Origin: Pagrus major | Taxonomy: Eukaryota > Chordata > Actinopteri > Spariformes > Sparidae | NCBI RefSeq assembly: GCF_040436345.1 | Contig: NC_133230.1 | Span: 17,060,197-17,124,196, forward strand | DNA: 64,000 nt | Direction of reading: 5' to 3' | Part shown: piece after piece, positions 35,276-48,528 of the stretch | Numbering within the stretch: the first letter of the stretch is position 1 | Layout: each line of letters begins with the position of its first letter | Notes under the pieces: generated by a model | What the model was told of the DNA's origin: nothing | What the model saw: only the letters and a program-made list of their open reading frames with translations | Database searches by the model: none | Made by a program: the position numbers and the translations under genes

Positions 35276-36275
35276 AACTTTTTATCCCACCACGACTTGC
35301 TGTCTTTCTTTGTTTTGGGCTGATTTTCCAAAATCCCTCAAGCCTAATTGCAGGGGATTCAGATCACCTGTGTGCAGGGTGGGGAGACTGACTCCTGATT
35401 GAGGAGTGGAAGCAGCTTGGGGCATTTCCCTCCCAGCCAATCATGGTGTGATGACACCCTTTTTGTGAAGGCTTAAAAGAGGTGGGGAATGGCAACCCCC
35501 ATTCTGAATCTGTCCTTGATCCATTGAGAACCTCATTCCCCTTAGATTGCCAGCCAGAAACTCCGGTCAGTTTAGGCCCTATTGTGTTTTCTTGGCTGCT
35601 CACATCTTTCTAGTGAGGAAACTGGGTTTATTTAGGAACCCCCTTAAACCCCAAGCCCCCCTATACACCTTCAGTTTGACATTTTATTTCCCTGGGGCTT
35701 GTAGGAGCACATTTACAATTACATTATTACAATTACACGATTATTTATTTCTCTTTGTTTTTGATTTTGGCAGTCTCGGTACTCCATACATATCATCCAA
35801 TATTTCACAAAAAAGAGCAAAGATTGGAGAAAATTTGAATCATCCCAGACTTATCTTGTTAACTCACTCTATAACTGTTTATATAATGTTTGAAAATAAA
35901 GTAAAAGTGAAATTCTGCTTACAAACTGATGAATTCGTATCAATCTAATGATGTCATGAATTTATGAACACTTGTAATGGAGTATGTTTACAATGATGTA
36001 ATTGTACTTGAATAAGTAAAGTATATTTGTAGTGCTGCCTACAAGAAAAAATGCACCCAGACGCACGCACACGCCTTCCCCTCCTTTTGTCTCCAGTGCG
36101 TAATGAGCGTGCGTCATGATCCAGCGTTTGGTTCCTCGTCGGCAGGTTCTCACACCGAGTTTCAGCTGTCGACCGGAGCAGCCAAAACATTTCTTCTTTT
36201 GCGCTCACAGGTTTCACACAACACTCTGAGAAATAGGATAACACTTGGAATAATCTTCGTGTAAGTGGTCGGATT
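35276..36275 (+). promoter_or_regulatory. Spacer and pttg1ip promoter/5' UTR
   Basis: About 35280-35950 has no recognisable gene and may be another old retroelement. From about 36040 to the ATG at 36276 the sequence becomes CpG-containing, with GCGTGCGTCATGA (a CRE/ATF-like half-site), consistent with a TATA-less promoter. No transcription start can be fixed from sequence alone. Confidence 0.4.
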
Positions 36276-37352
36276 ATGGATTCACGGATTTTAGTCCCTG
36301 CTCTCCTGCTTGTCGCCGGTTTGGCGACAGTTTTCGCACAGACTGCGGCACCTGGCATAGGTAAGAGTGGAAACAGGAACTCTGTGGTGACTGAGGAATT
36401 AATGGCTGCTGAAGAAAAGCTATTCCTCTCATTTAGTCGCTCATAGATGCGTCATGTGAGATCCTAGGTAAAACGTGTAGACACAAGAAATCCTCACTTG
36501 ATTTTATAGATATTTCTCTTGTGTCTTACAATTACAAAGATTCAAGGGAAAAGAGCAGGACACACAGAAGCCAAACAACTTTTCTGAGCTGTGTTGGTCC
36601 TGATTACTCTCCCATTGCTTGTATATTCAGTTTTAAGATAATTTATCATTAAATAATTCAGAAAATCTCATGTAAAGGCTACATTAAAGCAAGACAAACA
36701 GTGGTTGTTGATATGATTGTGCCTCTGTTAGTTTAATATCTTTGTGTATTGTTGAAACCTCTCAGCAGGAACAAGTCTCTTTCCAGTTCTCAACCCCCCT
36801 CAGGTCCTTGATTGTTTCAGAGTAAAGGAACCAAAACAGGAATGACACTTTGTTTAGACTTCGGTTCTACAGATTCGTGGGTCCACTGACACAAACCCAG
36901 CTGTTGTCCTGTGTAGTCTGCTGATAGTAATGTGACTGGTGTGCAGCCTGTGTGTTTACTGTGCTGTGTCTCCATGGAAAATGTCCCAGGAGGATTAGCA
37001 CTGGTTACAAAAGCCGCAGTGGGAACAAACCACAGGCCTCATTTAATCTGCGTCTTGTAGTGTTTTCAGCAAATCTCTCCAATAGAGCAACTTGTGTTTC
37101 ATTTTTGTGTTTTGACTAAACTAACTGACTTTTTTCTCCCATAGCTTGTGAGGCGAAGAATGGGACAAGCTGTGAGCAATGTCTTAATAACGTGACGGTG
37201 AGTTTGTTTCCTCTGTGTTGTATTCATTCTGGGTGAAAAGATAAGGTGGAGGAACTACAGCCAGTGGCTCCTCCTCCTCCACCTCCACACCTGTCAAACT
37301 GGTTTGAGGAGTAACCGATCTGTCTTACCCACCCTCCTCCACCATTTTCAAC

Positions 37353-37419
<67 letters not shown>

Positions 37420-40400
37420 TAGACAGTATCCCTCATCTGCCCCAAATACCTCAGGATTCATTGTTTGTTGAAATAACAAAGAGGTCATTATGTGTTTTGG
37501 TGTTTTCACAGTGCTTATGGTGTATCAAAACCAAGTCATGTGTCACATATCCGGTGAGGACCATCCTTCCACCGCATTCACTCTGCCCACTGAATGATGC
37601 ACGCTGGGGTCTCTGCTGGAGTAAGAGAGCGCGCTCAGACACACACTGAAAAAAATTTATTTTATATTTATTTGCATATAAAAAAATAGAATATATTGGA
37701 GATATGTTTGTATGCCTACATGAATACATTTACATATACAGATACAAAAACACTTATCAACTTAAAGTCAGATATCCATTCATTTCATTCGTAAAGGTGC
37801 ATTATGTAAGAATCAGCCACTAGTCAAAACAATATCATCAGAGTAACCGCTAACTGCTGGCAACTTTAGCTGCCGTTACCTAGTTAGCTCAGTTAGCCGT
37901 GCAGCTAGCAGTATGGACTTGGAGTCTTGGGAGTGTGCCAACTAAAGTAGATATATTACAAGATCACCTGCCATTAAACGTACTGTAATCACTTTATCTT
38001 ACAATGGTAAGAAACAAATATTTGTATTGCATTACAGATATTATTTCACACATAATACAAATAAAATTGAGATCAAGAAACTACACAAGTGGTTAAGGAA
38101 AGAGGTAGAACATCTCTGTTTCCTACCTTGAAGTTAGATCTGTGACACTAACCCTATTCCCTTCATAACTTTGTCTACGTGCCTCTCTGTGTTCGTCTGC
38201 AGTGAACTTCCAGGCGTTGATAATCACCTTAGCCGTGGTTGGTGGAATTATCATCATTGCCGGCCTGGTCTGCCTGTTCTGCTGCTGCAAGTGTGAGAAC
38301 TTTGGGTAAGTGTGCACTGAGCTATGTTTGACCCTCTTGATCTACGTCTGAAGAGTAACTGACGAAAATCATCCTCAACATGAAGCTGAGGCACCAGCTG
38401 CACCAGATTAAACAATAATTGATTGCCGGCTATCAATGAAAGATATGGCTTAACATTTGCTGCCTAGTTTAGGTATAAGTATAAAAAATGGCTAGAGTTA
38501 TGTGTTAGCTTAGAAATGGTTAGGTTTGGGTATACTCTTATTGCCACAGAAGGTTTAAGTGTGACTTTAGTGGGGTTAAAGCCACATTGAGGACTTGCTG
38601 TGGGATAAGTTCATTTGTCACTCTGTCATGTGACTTTTCTTCGCAATTGACCTTCATGATATCATGCTGTCTAATCACGTAAAGATATTATGGCCACGTA
38701 CTGTACATTTCTTCCAGCTCTGGTGTGGTTACCTGAAGGCGTCTGCACCTGAAATACACACAAGCACACACTGTTTAACTTTCCATGACCTATTTAATCT
38801 CACCCTAACTTTGGTCTTGTGTTTGTGTGTCAGATCCCAAAGGTTAGAGGCCAAGATGCAGAGACAAGCCAATAAGACAAAAACCAAGCAGGAAGAAAGG
38901 TGAGAAATGATGTTCATTTAGTGTGTAACACAGTTTCAAGCATGGCATGGTTTGTTGTTTTTTGAGTGTGTATGATACCTCTATATCTATAGTTTACCAG
39001 TAGCTCTCCTGCACAAAGAGATGTTTCAGGAGACAATATCCATCTCCACATAAGGAACCTCAAATGCACAAGGTGGACTTGATTCTTAATCTTAAACTAG
39101 CCTCTTTGCCTACCTCTGAATCACTGCACACGTCTCAAACTTTTCCTGCAGTTCAAATATTGAAAAGTAGTGAAGCAAAACAGCAATTCAGTCTGATTAC
39201 CAGACCATATCTAAAGTCAAACTGGCCGGACGTGAGTCAGCGGGCTGTTGAACACATTCTGACCCCTTTCTCCACCGCCACCACCTAGTCCAAGCTCTTC
39301 CATCATAGAAGATTTACAGGTTTGTTAACACCAGGTTAGAAATACTCTGTTACAAGTGAAAGATGCGCATTGTAATTTTACTTGAGTAAAAGAACTAAAG
39401 TATTTGCAACAAAACACACTTAAAATACAAAAAGTATAAATACTTATTATGCAGAAAGGTATTTTTCAGAATAATGTATACTATTGGTAATAGACTGATG
39501 CTATTGACCAATAAACACACACTTTTTTGCAATTATAACTATTAAATAACCCTATTAAAATAAATCTGCAAAGTAACTAGTAACTAAAGTTGTCAAATAA
39601 ATCTAGTGGAGCAGAAGTATAAAGTAGCAGAGTAGGAGCTTTCTTCCTCATCAATTCTGCTTAGCTTGTACTTCCTGCTACATGTAAACATTTCTCTTTA
39701 TCCTCATTTGTCCTATATTAATGTTTCCATGTACGCAGCCCTTTCAACCTGAGTGTAACTTTTTCTCATGTAGACTAATGTTACTATAGTCATTGTGGGC
39801 TATCACCTGTAAAATGTAATGACTGACTCCCTATAGGTGGCCTGTAAGTACTTGTTCAATATTGCTGTGTGCAAATTAGTTTGCTAAGTCGTGCCCGTGG
39901 CTTTTTTTTAATGTGCATTTAGTTCAAGTAAAGTTCAGCCAAATTCTTGATTCAGCAGCGGTTTATAATATTTGTTGATATTTGCCTTTACAGTACAAAT
40001 GCACACATACAGTAGATGTATTTCTGGAGACATACATCCAGTAGAGACACTTGAGTGCAATGAAAGAGGTCAATACTTGGCCTTTTCTGGATACGTTAAC
40101 ATTTCCTCAGTGTTCCCTATTTCAGGTAGTCTCTTAATTGTTTCAATGTGTAGCTTTATCTCCTGGTTTACCTGCCACACAGGCTGTCCCTGTTGTATTG
40201 TTGTTCATGACCATATCAGTTTCCTTCATAGCGTAACACAAAAGCAGCGCAGATGGTGGAGAAATGCTCACGTCAAACTGCTACCAGCCCGAACTGGTTT
40301 GTGGTCATGTGACTTTGGGGAGTGTTTGAGGGCGTAAAGAAAATATTATCAGTAAATGTGACTCAGAAGAAAATGTTTTGTCCTTACAGGAAGGCAGAGA

Positions 40401-40878
40401 TGAAACAGAGACACGAGGAAATCAGGAAGAAATATGGTGAGCTCTATGTCATGCTGACAAACTTTCTTTTTTATTATTTTTCTCTGTTATCACACACATG
40501 GAAGCTAAATGTGAGCTCCTTCTATCTTTTTCTGGTTTACACTTGACATTAAAGAAACAGTCTGACAATTTTGGGAAATGTGCTTACAGTACTTGCTTTC
40601 TTGCCAAGAGTTAAATGAGAAGAATGATAGGACTCTCATGTGTTTACAGTAACTACAAAGCTGCTCAGCAGCCGATTAGCTGAGCTTAGCACAATGACTA
40701 AAAACCGAGGCAAACAGCCTAAAATATAGGCTAAATCACGATACAAGATAATTTTTTAAGGCCATGGAGCCCAGCCCTCATCTCAACCTATTCTTTTATA
40801 TCAATGCATGTCTTTACTGATTATTTTTATGTGTTTCCAGGCCTGAGTGGACCAAATCCATACTCCAAATTTGCATGA
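36276..40878 (+). CDS. pttg1ip: PTTG1-interacting protein (PSI-domain type I membrane protein)
   Basis: Seven exons, 36276-36360, 37145-37197, 37512-37620, 38203-38305, 38834-38899, 40390-40436 and 40841-40878, join in phase to 166 aa (human 180). The first 23 residues or so form a signal peptide ending near VFAQ. A cysteine-rich PSI domain follows, with CEQCLNNVTCLWC, CVTYPV and RWGLCW. A membrane helix comes next (ALIITLAVVGGIIIIAGLVC), then a CCCKC juxtamembrane cluster. A basic helical tail includes KAEMKQRHEEIRKKYG and ends NPYSKFA. N-glycosylation sites are NGT and NVT. The human protein binds securin and helps its nuclear entry. The last three human residues (ENN) are absent. The start codon opens the signal peptide and has no rival. 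Confidence 0.95.
37355..37418. repeat. (TG)n microsatellite in pttg1ip intron 2
   Basis: A pure TG run of about 32 units, ending about 90 bp before the exon at 37512. Confidence 0.95.
38900..40389 (+). other. pttg1ip intron 5
   Basis: Mostly non-coding sequence with a diverged AAGTACT-rich repeat at about 39330-39610. No open frame of note. Confidence 0.5.
40549..40755. repeat. Dispersed repeat in last pttg1ip intron
   Basis: It begins AAAGAAACAGTCTGACA and passes through TTAGCTGAGCTTAGCACAA. I remember this arrangement from a very common teleost repeat. It has no coding capacity. Confidence 0.5.
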
Positions 40879-41820
40879 GAGGACCCTTCTGTTTCCCCCT
40901 GACCTGTGACAGACAACAACCTGTCTCGTAGTCGTGAAAGTAGACATAACCTGAGAATTCATGTATACTATAACTAAAACAATCTGAAGTGACAGTAGTT
41001 TTGTACAGGCAGTCTCGGAGCTCCAGCCAATGAATAGGAATGTTGTGTTGTGCTCAATGTGATGACCCAAGAGGCTGTAACCAAAGCTAGAATAGACACA
41101 TGTAGCAACAGTGTTGTTGAAGACAATAGTGTGGCTGGCTCCTGTAGCACCAGTCTCCTTATACTATTTATAAGCGTAAGTCTTAAGTTTAAACTGTACA
41201 GAATGGAGAGAATCAAGTTTGGTTACTGCACAAGTCCTTCCTTTGACTTTAGAAAATCTGCTGCATCTGTTTCGTTCGCCTGAGTTGCTGCTGATTTAGA
41301 GATATACTTGGACGTTAAAACCTATTTTTGTACTTTGTGTGATTTTTTTCCTCTTCTTTCAAATCGACTCATTCCTATTCTAAAATGAACTTGTTAAAGG
41401 CCATTTTTTAAAAGTTTTTTAAAAAACTTGTTCATACCATGGGGTCAAAATAATATCTTCTGCCTTGTACTCGTTCAGGTCCAGTGTGTAGAATCGCCTC
41501 ACCCTATGGTGGCCCTTTTTAAAGCCAGTGTTTGGTGTGTCCGTTCTGGGCTACTATAGAAACATCATCACTGCAACATGGCGACTCAGTGGAAAGGATC
41601 CTATCCCTTTGTAGATATAAAAGGCTCATTATTTTGAGGTGATTATACTCTAATAAAACATTTGAATAGTATTACATTTCTGCCAATAGATCCTCCTAAG
41701 TCCACCTTAATCCTACACACTGCACCTTTAACTTAAGCTGAATGTGTTGATCGTAAAGTCTTATTCTATGTTTGTCTGTATACCCTGTAAAGATGCATAG
41801 ACCTAATAAAAGACTAGGCT
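40879..41820 (+). terminator. pttg1ip 3' UTR and poly(A) signal
   Basis: Non-coding sequence after the TGA at 40876-40878. AATAAA at 41805-41810 is followed by a TTGTCTTCTGTGC T/GT-rich element, making a plausible cleavage site and a 3' UTR of about 0.95 kb. A MITE-like insertion occupies 41477-41731. Confidence 0.65.
41477..41731. mobile_element. MITE-like element with terminal inverted repeats
   Basis: The left end AGGTCCAGTGTGTAGAAT is the imperfect inverse of the right end ATCCTACACACTGCACCTTT. The interior has GCCAGTGTTTGGTGTGTCC, typical of a widespread fish element (remembered). It has about 255 bp and no transposase. Confidence 0.65.
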
Positions 41821-42204
41821 TTGTCTTCTGTGCTTTTATTAAAACTTTTGCCTCATATTTTGTTTCCTAAATCATTAAAAAGTGAAAGTTCATTGATTAA
41901 AACAATCGAGATGCTCAAAATGCCTCACCGAAGGTCGTCAGAGGCTGAACGCTGACATCTGCTGTGTGAGGTAAAGAACATATATATTTCTCCACTGTAG
42001 GTGTTATATATCAGATATTTGATGTCAGAAACTCAGTGATTACGACTTATTAGCATAAATCAAATCCGATGTTTAAAATGATTTTTTTTTATTGTCGACA
42101 TTGCTGAATTGATTTGTATTTTCACTTTCAAACTTTAAACCAGATTGCGTAGTCTCCTGCCATGCCTGTACCCTATTTTATCCTATAATTACACAGTAAC
42201 ATCC

Positions 42205-42680
42205 AGTAAGGGAATGTAAGTAAGTACATTTACTCAAGTACGATACTTAAGTACTCTTTTGAGGTACTTGCTGTGCTTTACTTGAGTATTTCCACTTTCT
42301 GCTACCTTTATACTTTTACTCCACTGCATTGATTTAATAACTTTAGCAACTTTGCACATTGTGTGCTGCATCAGAGCCTGGCAAAGATTCAAATTAATTT
42401 ATTTTTTATCAGCAATAAGATTAAAAAAACACTGACAATTAGAAAAAAATGCAGAATATTGGATCTGATAATCAATCAGGCAGTCAATTGGTTGACCCAT
42501 AGTATACAGTATATACATCCATGTAGGTCATCTTACTTTTATTGTATCTTTAATACTTGAGTACATATTGCCAGAAAATAAGTATCTTTAATTTCACATA
42601 CTTTCACTCAAGTACTCATGTAGTATTCGTACGGGCGACTTTAACTTTTACCAAATCAATATTTGAACATGATATCTTCA
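42205..42680. repeat. AAGTACT-rich dispersed repeat upstream of sumo3
   Basis: Two fragments, about 42205-42340 and 42545-42680, carry TACTCAAGTA, GAGGTACTTG and CTTTTACTCCACTGCA motifs. They belong to the same family as the copies near 35140 and 50989. The sequence between them is unremarkable. Confidence 0.5.
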
Positions 42681-42999
42681 CTTTTACTCAGATATGTCTT
42701 TTGGGTAATTTTTACAACACTTGTTATATTGGCACATCTGAAGAAAATAATATGTTTGAAACTTTGTTTTTTTGCTTCTGTGGGGGCTGATGTTGTACGA
42801 TGTTATATTTTTCAAAGCCATACAGCAATTTTAGATTACTGCTACATGTTTTGATTTTATTTCTTGACTTAGTTAAATGTTTTTTGTTTGTTTATTGTGT
42901 TTTATAGCTGTGTGAGTTACAGAAAATTCAACCAAACGCATGCACGAATGATTTGCTAGTTAAAGGTTTAAGATATCACCTTCAGGTACTTTCGATTCG

Positions 43000-43216
43000 C
43001 GTGCTCGAGTATTTTGCATCGGTGCGCGCTCCCGTGTCCGCGCTCCCGCGGTTTAGCAGTCACGTGGTCCTTGTCTGATCCAATCATTTATTTATACTAG
43101 CGGTCCAAAGCGCGCACCCGTCAGCGGCAGAGACGAGAGGACAGAAGGCGGCAGGAAGACAAATAAAGCCCAATTAACCGATTCTCCTGAAAACCCGCAC
43201 ACGAAATACAGCCAGG
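43000..43216 (+). promoter_or_regulatory. sumo3 promoter and 5' UTR
   Basis: CpG-containing sequence upstream of the ATG at 43217. It has a CACGTG E-box at 43061-43066, a CCAAT box at 43080-43084 and a TTTATAC TATA-like element at about 43091. That spacing places a start near 43120 and a 5' UTR of about 100 nt. The assignment is by position and motif only. Confidence 0.55.
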
Positions 43217-44716
43217 ATGTCAGAGGAAAAGCCAAAGGTAAGATATGAAGCCTCGACCAGCTGTAGATGTGTTGTGATGGCTCAGTCGAGCTCCTGCCAA
43301 ACCATTGCTCAGATGTGCAATCTAAAATGGCCTGGTTTGCACGTTTCTCTGAATCGGCGCAGTGTTTGTTTCGCAAATGAATGAGTACCTGCACATCCAT
43401 TTGTGCGTGTATATGCGCTTAAATGACCCTCCGTGGATGGAAATGGGAGATATACTGACCTGCTAACTAGGCCCTCGACGATAGCGAGCAGAAATGCCAA
43501 TTACACCATGATTGTCATTTGCGGATTTTTTTTCTTTGTCGAAACGGGGACCACGTTATGTCCGCAACGCCGCAAATGCCGCAAATGCAGCACTGACAAA
43601 AGAGCGCAAACCGAGGTGACGCACTGCAATAAAAACTATCTTAGCAGTGCCGTCCCTGTTGTTTTTAAAAGTGTCTGTGTTTGTTTGGGCACGGTACAAC
43701 AAAAAAACTGCTAGCAGCATTAGCCGGCAGCTAAACTCAGCAGCGGTCCTTAAAGGGCTGGGGAGCCAACCAGCTAGCCCGGAGCTAATCATGCTAAGGT
43801 TAGCATCTGTGCCCGCCTGGCCACATTTTTATAGCCTGGCAAAATTACTCCAATGTATTTTTGTTTTGTTAACGCGTGCAAAATGGTGTAACTTTATTCC
43901 TGCACCACATGCCGTGGTTACTACGTCGTTATTGTGACATTTCTGTTGGAAGTTGCAAGGCTATCTGTGGCTGCAGTCAACTTGCTTGGTTTGCATACGT
44001 CTCTGATAACAGTGAGATAACACTCTTTTTTTGTGGTGTGCCTCTAGTGTAATGCAATGTTTGTGGTTCAACCTAAAACTGGCTGATTTACCTGATGAAA
44101 CACGTTTTTGTCTCTGCAGGAGGGAGTAAAGACTGAGAACGATCACATCAACCTCAAGGTTGCAGGGCAAGATGGGTCGGTGGTCCAGTTCAAAATCAAA
44201 AGGCACACACCCCTCAGCAAACTAATGAAGGCGTACTGCGAACGACAGGTGAGCTAAAAGCCCAAATGACTGCTTTTCAGCATTCTCCTCTTCAACAACA
44301 TACAATTATTTTGGATTTACTGTAATACCTCGTTCCTTTCCTTTGTGCATGGATTCAGCTTCTTGTCTGGTGTGTCTCTTCCTGCAGGGCCTTGCAATAA
44401 GGCAGATCAGGTTCAGGTTTGATGGCCAGCCGATCAATGAGACGGATACACCTGCACAGGTAAGACACTATCCTCTATTCACTGTTCTATTCTCCCAAAA
44501 CCTCGCTGAGATGATATTTCTTTCAATTCAGTATATTTAACACTGAATGTGCAATGTAACTGTTCAGTGACTATGAATTGTCTTAAACCATTTTACATGT
44601 TCAGTGATTTTTTTACATCCACTAACTGGAACCTCTCACTCTGCTCCTCTCAGCTGGAGATGGAAGATGAAGACACCATAGATGTATTCCAGCAGCAGAC
44701 AGGCGGGCGCTGCTAA
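43217..44716 (+). CDS. sumo3: Small ubiquitin-related modifier 3 (SUMO2/3 type)
   Basis: Four exons, 43217-43237, 44120-44248, 44388-44459 and 44654-44716, encode 94 aa. The protein is conjugated to lysines after SENP cleavage behind Gly91-Gly92. MSEEKPK at the start is SUMO3-like (human SUMO2 starts MADEKPK). The chain-forming lysine is K11 in VKTE. The beta-grasp core is almost identical to human ([57 protein letters not shown]). Differences are one Asn fewer after VKTE, GLAI where human has GLSM, and a tail of just Arg-Cys after the di-glycine. The exon pattern matches vertebrate SUMO2/3. It is intact and intron-bearing, so not a retrocopy. Confidence 0.95.
43238..44119 (+). other. sumo3 intron 1
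   Basis: An 882-bp intron whose first part is CpG-containing and may add to the promoter. It has no gene. Confidence 0.5.
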
Positions 44717-47300
44717 GCCCTCCCCACCTCATTGACGGCCACCCTCAGACCACGCCCTCAGCCACCTTCACTGTCCCTCCCCTCCCCATCGCTCCTCGCA
44801 GCCTATTATTATTATTATTATAATTATTATAATTATTATTATTATTTCCTCAGTTTAAAGATGTCTGTCATGGTTTCTCGTCAGGTGTGTGTGGGGGGGA
44901 GCTCCTCAGCTGTTTATTTACTGCCTCAGCCAGGACTGAACTCTTGTGCGCGACAACAGTATCTCTGCTGGTCAATCAGGATGACATTTCCTTCCGGCAC
45001 TGCAGGCTGTGGTTGGACCAACAGCGCGTCACAGTTGTTCCTGGTCTGTCAGTGCTTCTCATTCACTCTCCGGTGAAAGCTTAGCATCCTGTAGTTTGTC
45101 ACATTATTTTACATCCATCGGGGTCAAACGCGAGGCTGTGCAAGATTTTGTCCAGGGGTCACAGTCGGAGGGCATGAAAATGGTTTGAAATGGAAGCACT
45201 ATCTGAACTTATTACACACCCGCCTTCCATTTCACTTCGCTTTCTTGTGTGTGTTTTTTGTTTTTTTTTCTTGTCTGAACGGTGACTCCTGCTCTTCTGT
45301 CAAACAGGTATTTTAATTCTCTCTGCATTCTAGTTGCTTTTGCTAAAGAGTTCTGCAATGTTTTTTGTTTTGTATTTTTGATTTTTTTTTTCTTTCTTTC
45401 AAGAATTAACACCCAGGGGGCTTGTTGATTTTTCTGTACAGAAGTATCAGGGCGGATATTAGATAAATGTTGTGGGGCTTGGACCAACTCTCCAAAGACT
45501 GAACTTCTGTTGCATATTTGATGTACTCTGATCACTCTAAAAGCAAACTGCAAGGTCAAAACTGTCACATGTTAAGGGATTTCATTAATGTTATTTGCTT
45601 CCTCTTTGACCTCTACTAATTGATAGAGGTTCTTTCCGGGTATCTGGTACAGACTGTTGTTCACTCATCCAGACAGATCCTGAAATTTAATTAATCCTCA
45701 AGTGGAGTTGGTTGGGCTCTGGTGAGATAGTCTCTTGACATGGAATACATAACTTTTTGTTTTCTTTCCCTATTTTCTGATGGGCCAATGTCCATTTCCC
45801 ATGGTATTCTTACAAGCGGTTATGCTTTTGGGATTTACATTCTGGGTGGGATGAAAATGGAGGGTGGGAATACCCAGAAGGTTGTTCCTCAATGCTGTTT
45901 TGGGGTCAGCTGTCTCTGTATTGTCCCTGCGTATGTAGGCTGACAGGACAACTGATTCTAGATTTGTTTTGAAGATGAGCAGCTTCTAGTTTGAGCAAGG
46001 TTATATACAATAAAAGTTAGTATCACATTTCGAAGACACTTTTCACTGCTATGTCAACTGTCCAGCTGTTTTCCTTGTGTGTTAAAGGCAGGAGTTGGAG
46101 GCTATTTGTACACAACCCTGACTGCCGTGTTGCCAACAATGTGGTGATGAGTGTCTCCAGCAATTTACAGTTTCGGAGAAAGGATGCATGCAGTTTGTTG
46201 CATATCGGGAGGGCAGGGAGGCCAACAAGTGGAGTTTGGGAGATAAGTGTTCTATACCCACAGGGCCCCATTCTTTGTATATGGAAACAGAGTTGGCTCA
46301 GTTTTGATCGTCAATGGCCTGACATGAGTTTGAGTATTTCAGTTCAGTCGGGATTATCATGTGTCTGTTGTTGGAAGACAGTAGTCCTTGCACTCAGAAC
46401 CTGCAAAAGTACAACCTTATTACGAACAAGTTGGATCATAGCAACCGTTTTTAAGTTTACCTACTTTAATTTATTTTAGACGAGGCTACAGCTTTCCTCA
46501 CAGGTCAGTATTGTCATAACTGAACAGGTTTTTTGTTAAGGAGTCATACTTAAAACAAAAAGCAAACCAGAGCAATTTGAAGAAAAATCAAAATTTTCAA
46601 AAACCACTGTTCTTTAGACATTTGCAATATAGGTGAAATTATTGCATCATGCGGTATTTGATGATGGAATTGATGCAATATGGGCTGCAGTTGTAATTGG
46701 CCTTTTTTAGTCATAGCTGTTAGTGAATTGCTCAGCCATTTTAGAAAGGACTGTAATTTTTAAAATGGTATTTAAATTGTAGTCGACATCCTGTTTAGCT
46801 GTATTTTTGTATCATTCTATCTAATAAAAACATGTCAACTTCAATACCTTTTTCATTTGGAAATGAATATTTGACATTAATGTTTGAAAAAGCTTCACTT
46901 CACCGCCACCAACTGTGTGAAATATTCACTACTGTCCTCTCTGACATCTTTGATTACCTGAGGTCAAACCATTTCTCATCCTCCACCGCAGTCACTAACA
47001 ACAAGCATTTGTTGATATTGTGTTGTACAGACATCTTTGTTAACTCTTGAAGACATGCCTCTGCACAAGCCAGTCACAAGCAGCCATCATGATTTCATCT
47101 TTCCGGTCCTACAAAATAAGAGCACAGCCATCCACTTGCATTTTAGGAGCTGAGTACGCTGGACAAAGCAACATACGAGCTGAACTTTGTAATGTATGAA
47201 GAACGGGGCCCAGGTCTTGTCATGTTATTTGTTTCTCTACTGATTTGTACATTATTTGTGGTCTTTTACTACTGTATACAATAAATATAGTTTGGTACTC
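44717..47300 (+). terminator. sumo3 long 3' UTR with several poly(A) signals
   Basis: Non-coding sequence with AATAAA at 46009-46014, 46823-46828 and 47280-47285. The last is followed by a TTTGGTACTC..TTTGTGTGTG GU-rich region and could end a 2.5-kb 3' UTR. The T-rich body has ATTTA-type motifs, and an ATT/TTA tract sits at 44804-44846. Alternative polyadenylation is likely (inference). Confidence 0.55.
44804..44846. repeat. (ATT)n microsatellite in sumo3 3' UTR
   Basis: About 14 trinucleotide units with AAT interruptions. Confidence 0.88.
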
Positions 47301-47844
47301 AGATTTGCCGTCACGTGCATGATCATTTTGTGTGTGTATTCAAAAACGGGTCACCTACTGAAATGTTTAATGCTCTACAATGACTTCTGGGATTATTTCT
47401 TGGATGTTGAGGGAGGATAAAAAACCTTAAATCTGTTTAGTTTATAGATTTTTATTTTAATGCCACAAAATTGATAGACTATGCTACGATGCCTGTCATT
47501 GTATTACTAAGAAGCATTTATATTTTTTGCAGGTAGGGATCCATGACCTTCTACCATTTAATCTCACTGTTTCCTGGTATGCGACATTTTGTCACTTGTC
47601 AGAACATGATGTCACTGAATTATATATAGTTGTTGAGCCGTTCATTATGTAAGACAGGGTTTCAGGTCCCACTGGAACACTGCCTGCTAAAAATGTGCCA
47701 ATGTACTGTGGATGGAAACACCACATGTGGCTTCAAGAAAATAGTCAGCCAGGTGGTGCCAGTGAGCCATCATAATTTCATGTCTCTGCCTGGTCTGGTT
47801 TGGTTTAATTCTGTGATGAAACAGCCTACATATAGCACACCATT

Positions 47845-48420
47845 AGATTAGATTTAACTTTATTGTCATTGTATAGAGAGTATAAGTACTGAGACAAATG
47901 CAGTTTGCACCATAAGTGCAAATAGCAGTGAAGTGCAGAGTAATGTTAATAGCTATATATAGTGGTAAGATGTGGAGCCAGACTGATACAGGATTTCTAG
48001 GGCTGAAATATGAAAAATGACTGTATTCTGTTAATATTCTCGCATCAAACACTTGTGACAAAGATATGTAATGAAGGCGAAATATTTTACAGTTTGAAAA
48101 TTGTCCAAAATGATATCAGTGATATCAGTTTTGATAAGACGTTTTCATATCAACACATATTGCACAATATCTGCACATCACATCACACAGCGTTAAGATA
48201 TGCAGCAGTTGCAGTAGGCAGTGCAGGTGTAGAGGCTATGCTAATAGCAAGACATACAGAAAAGAACAGCTGGAGTTATGATATGGATATAGTGTATACA
48301 CTATAGATCAGATATGTGCAGCAGAGACAGAAGTCTAAATATGAATACATTATTGGTCAGATATGTACAACATGGACAGTAGTATAAATATAATAATCAT
48401 AAAAAAACAAACAAAAACAG
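47845..48420. repeat. Dispersed repeat with TTTATTGTCATTG head
   Basis: The head TTTAACTTTATTGTCATTG and the following GTATAAGTACTGAGACAAATGC are from a very common fish repeat (remembered). The region 53890-53995 in a tspear intron looks like another part of the same family. Boundaries are approximate. Confidence 0.45.
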
Positions 48421-48528
48421 ATGTTTTAAACAAGGACACCAAGAAACACAATATGAAACAAAAGAAAAGCAATTAAAACACAAATGTACATTAGACTTCA
48501 GTAATTAAAATGACGCAAGTCTATTATT

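Noticed and set aside
35547-35948. 133-aa + strand frame upstream of pttg1ip
   Set aside because: No recognisable domain; probably old retroelement or spacer sequence.
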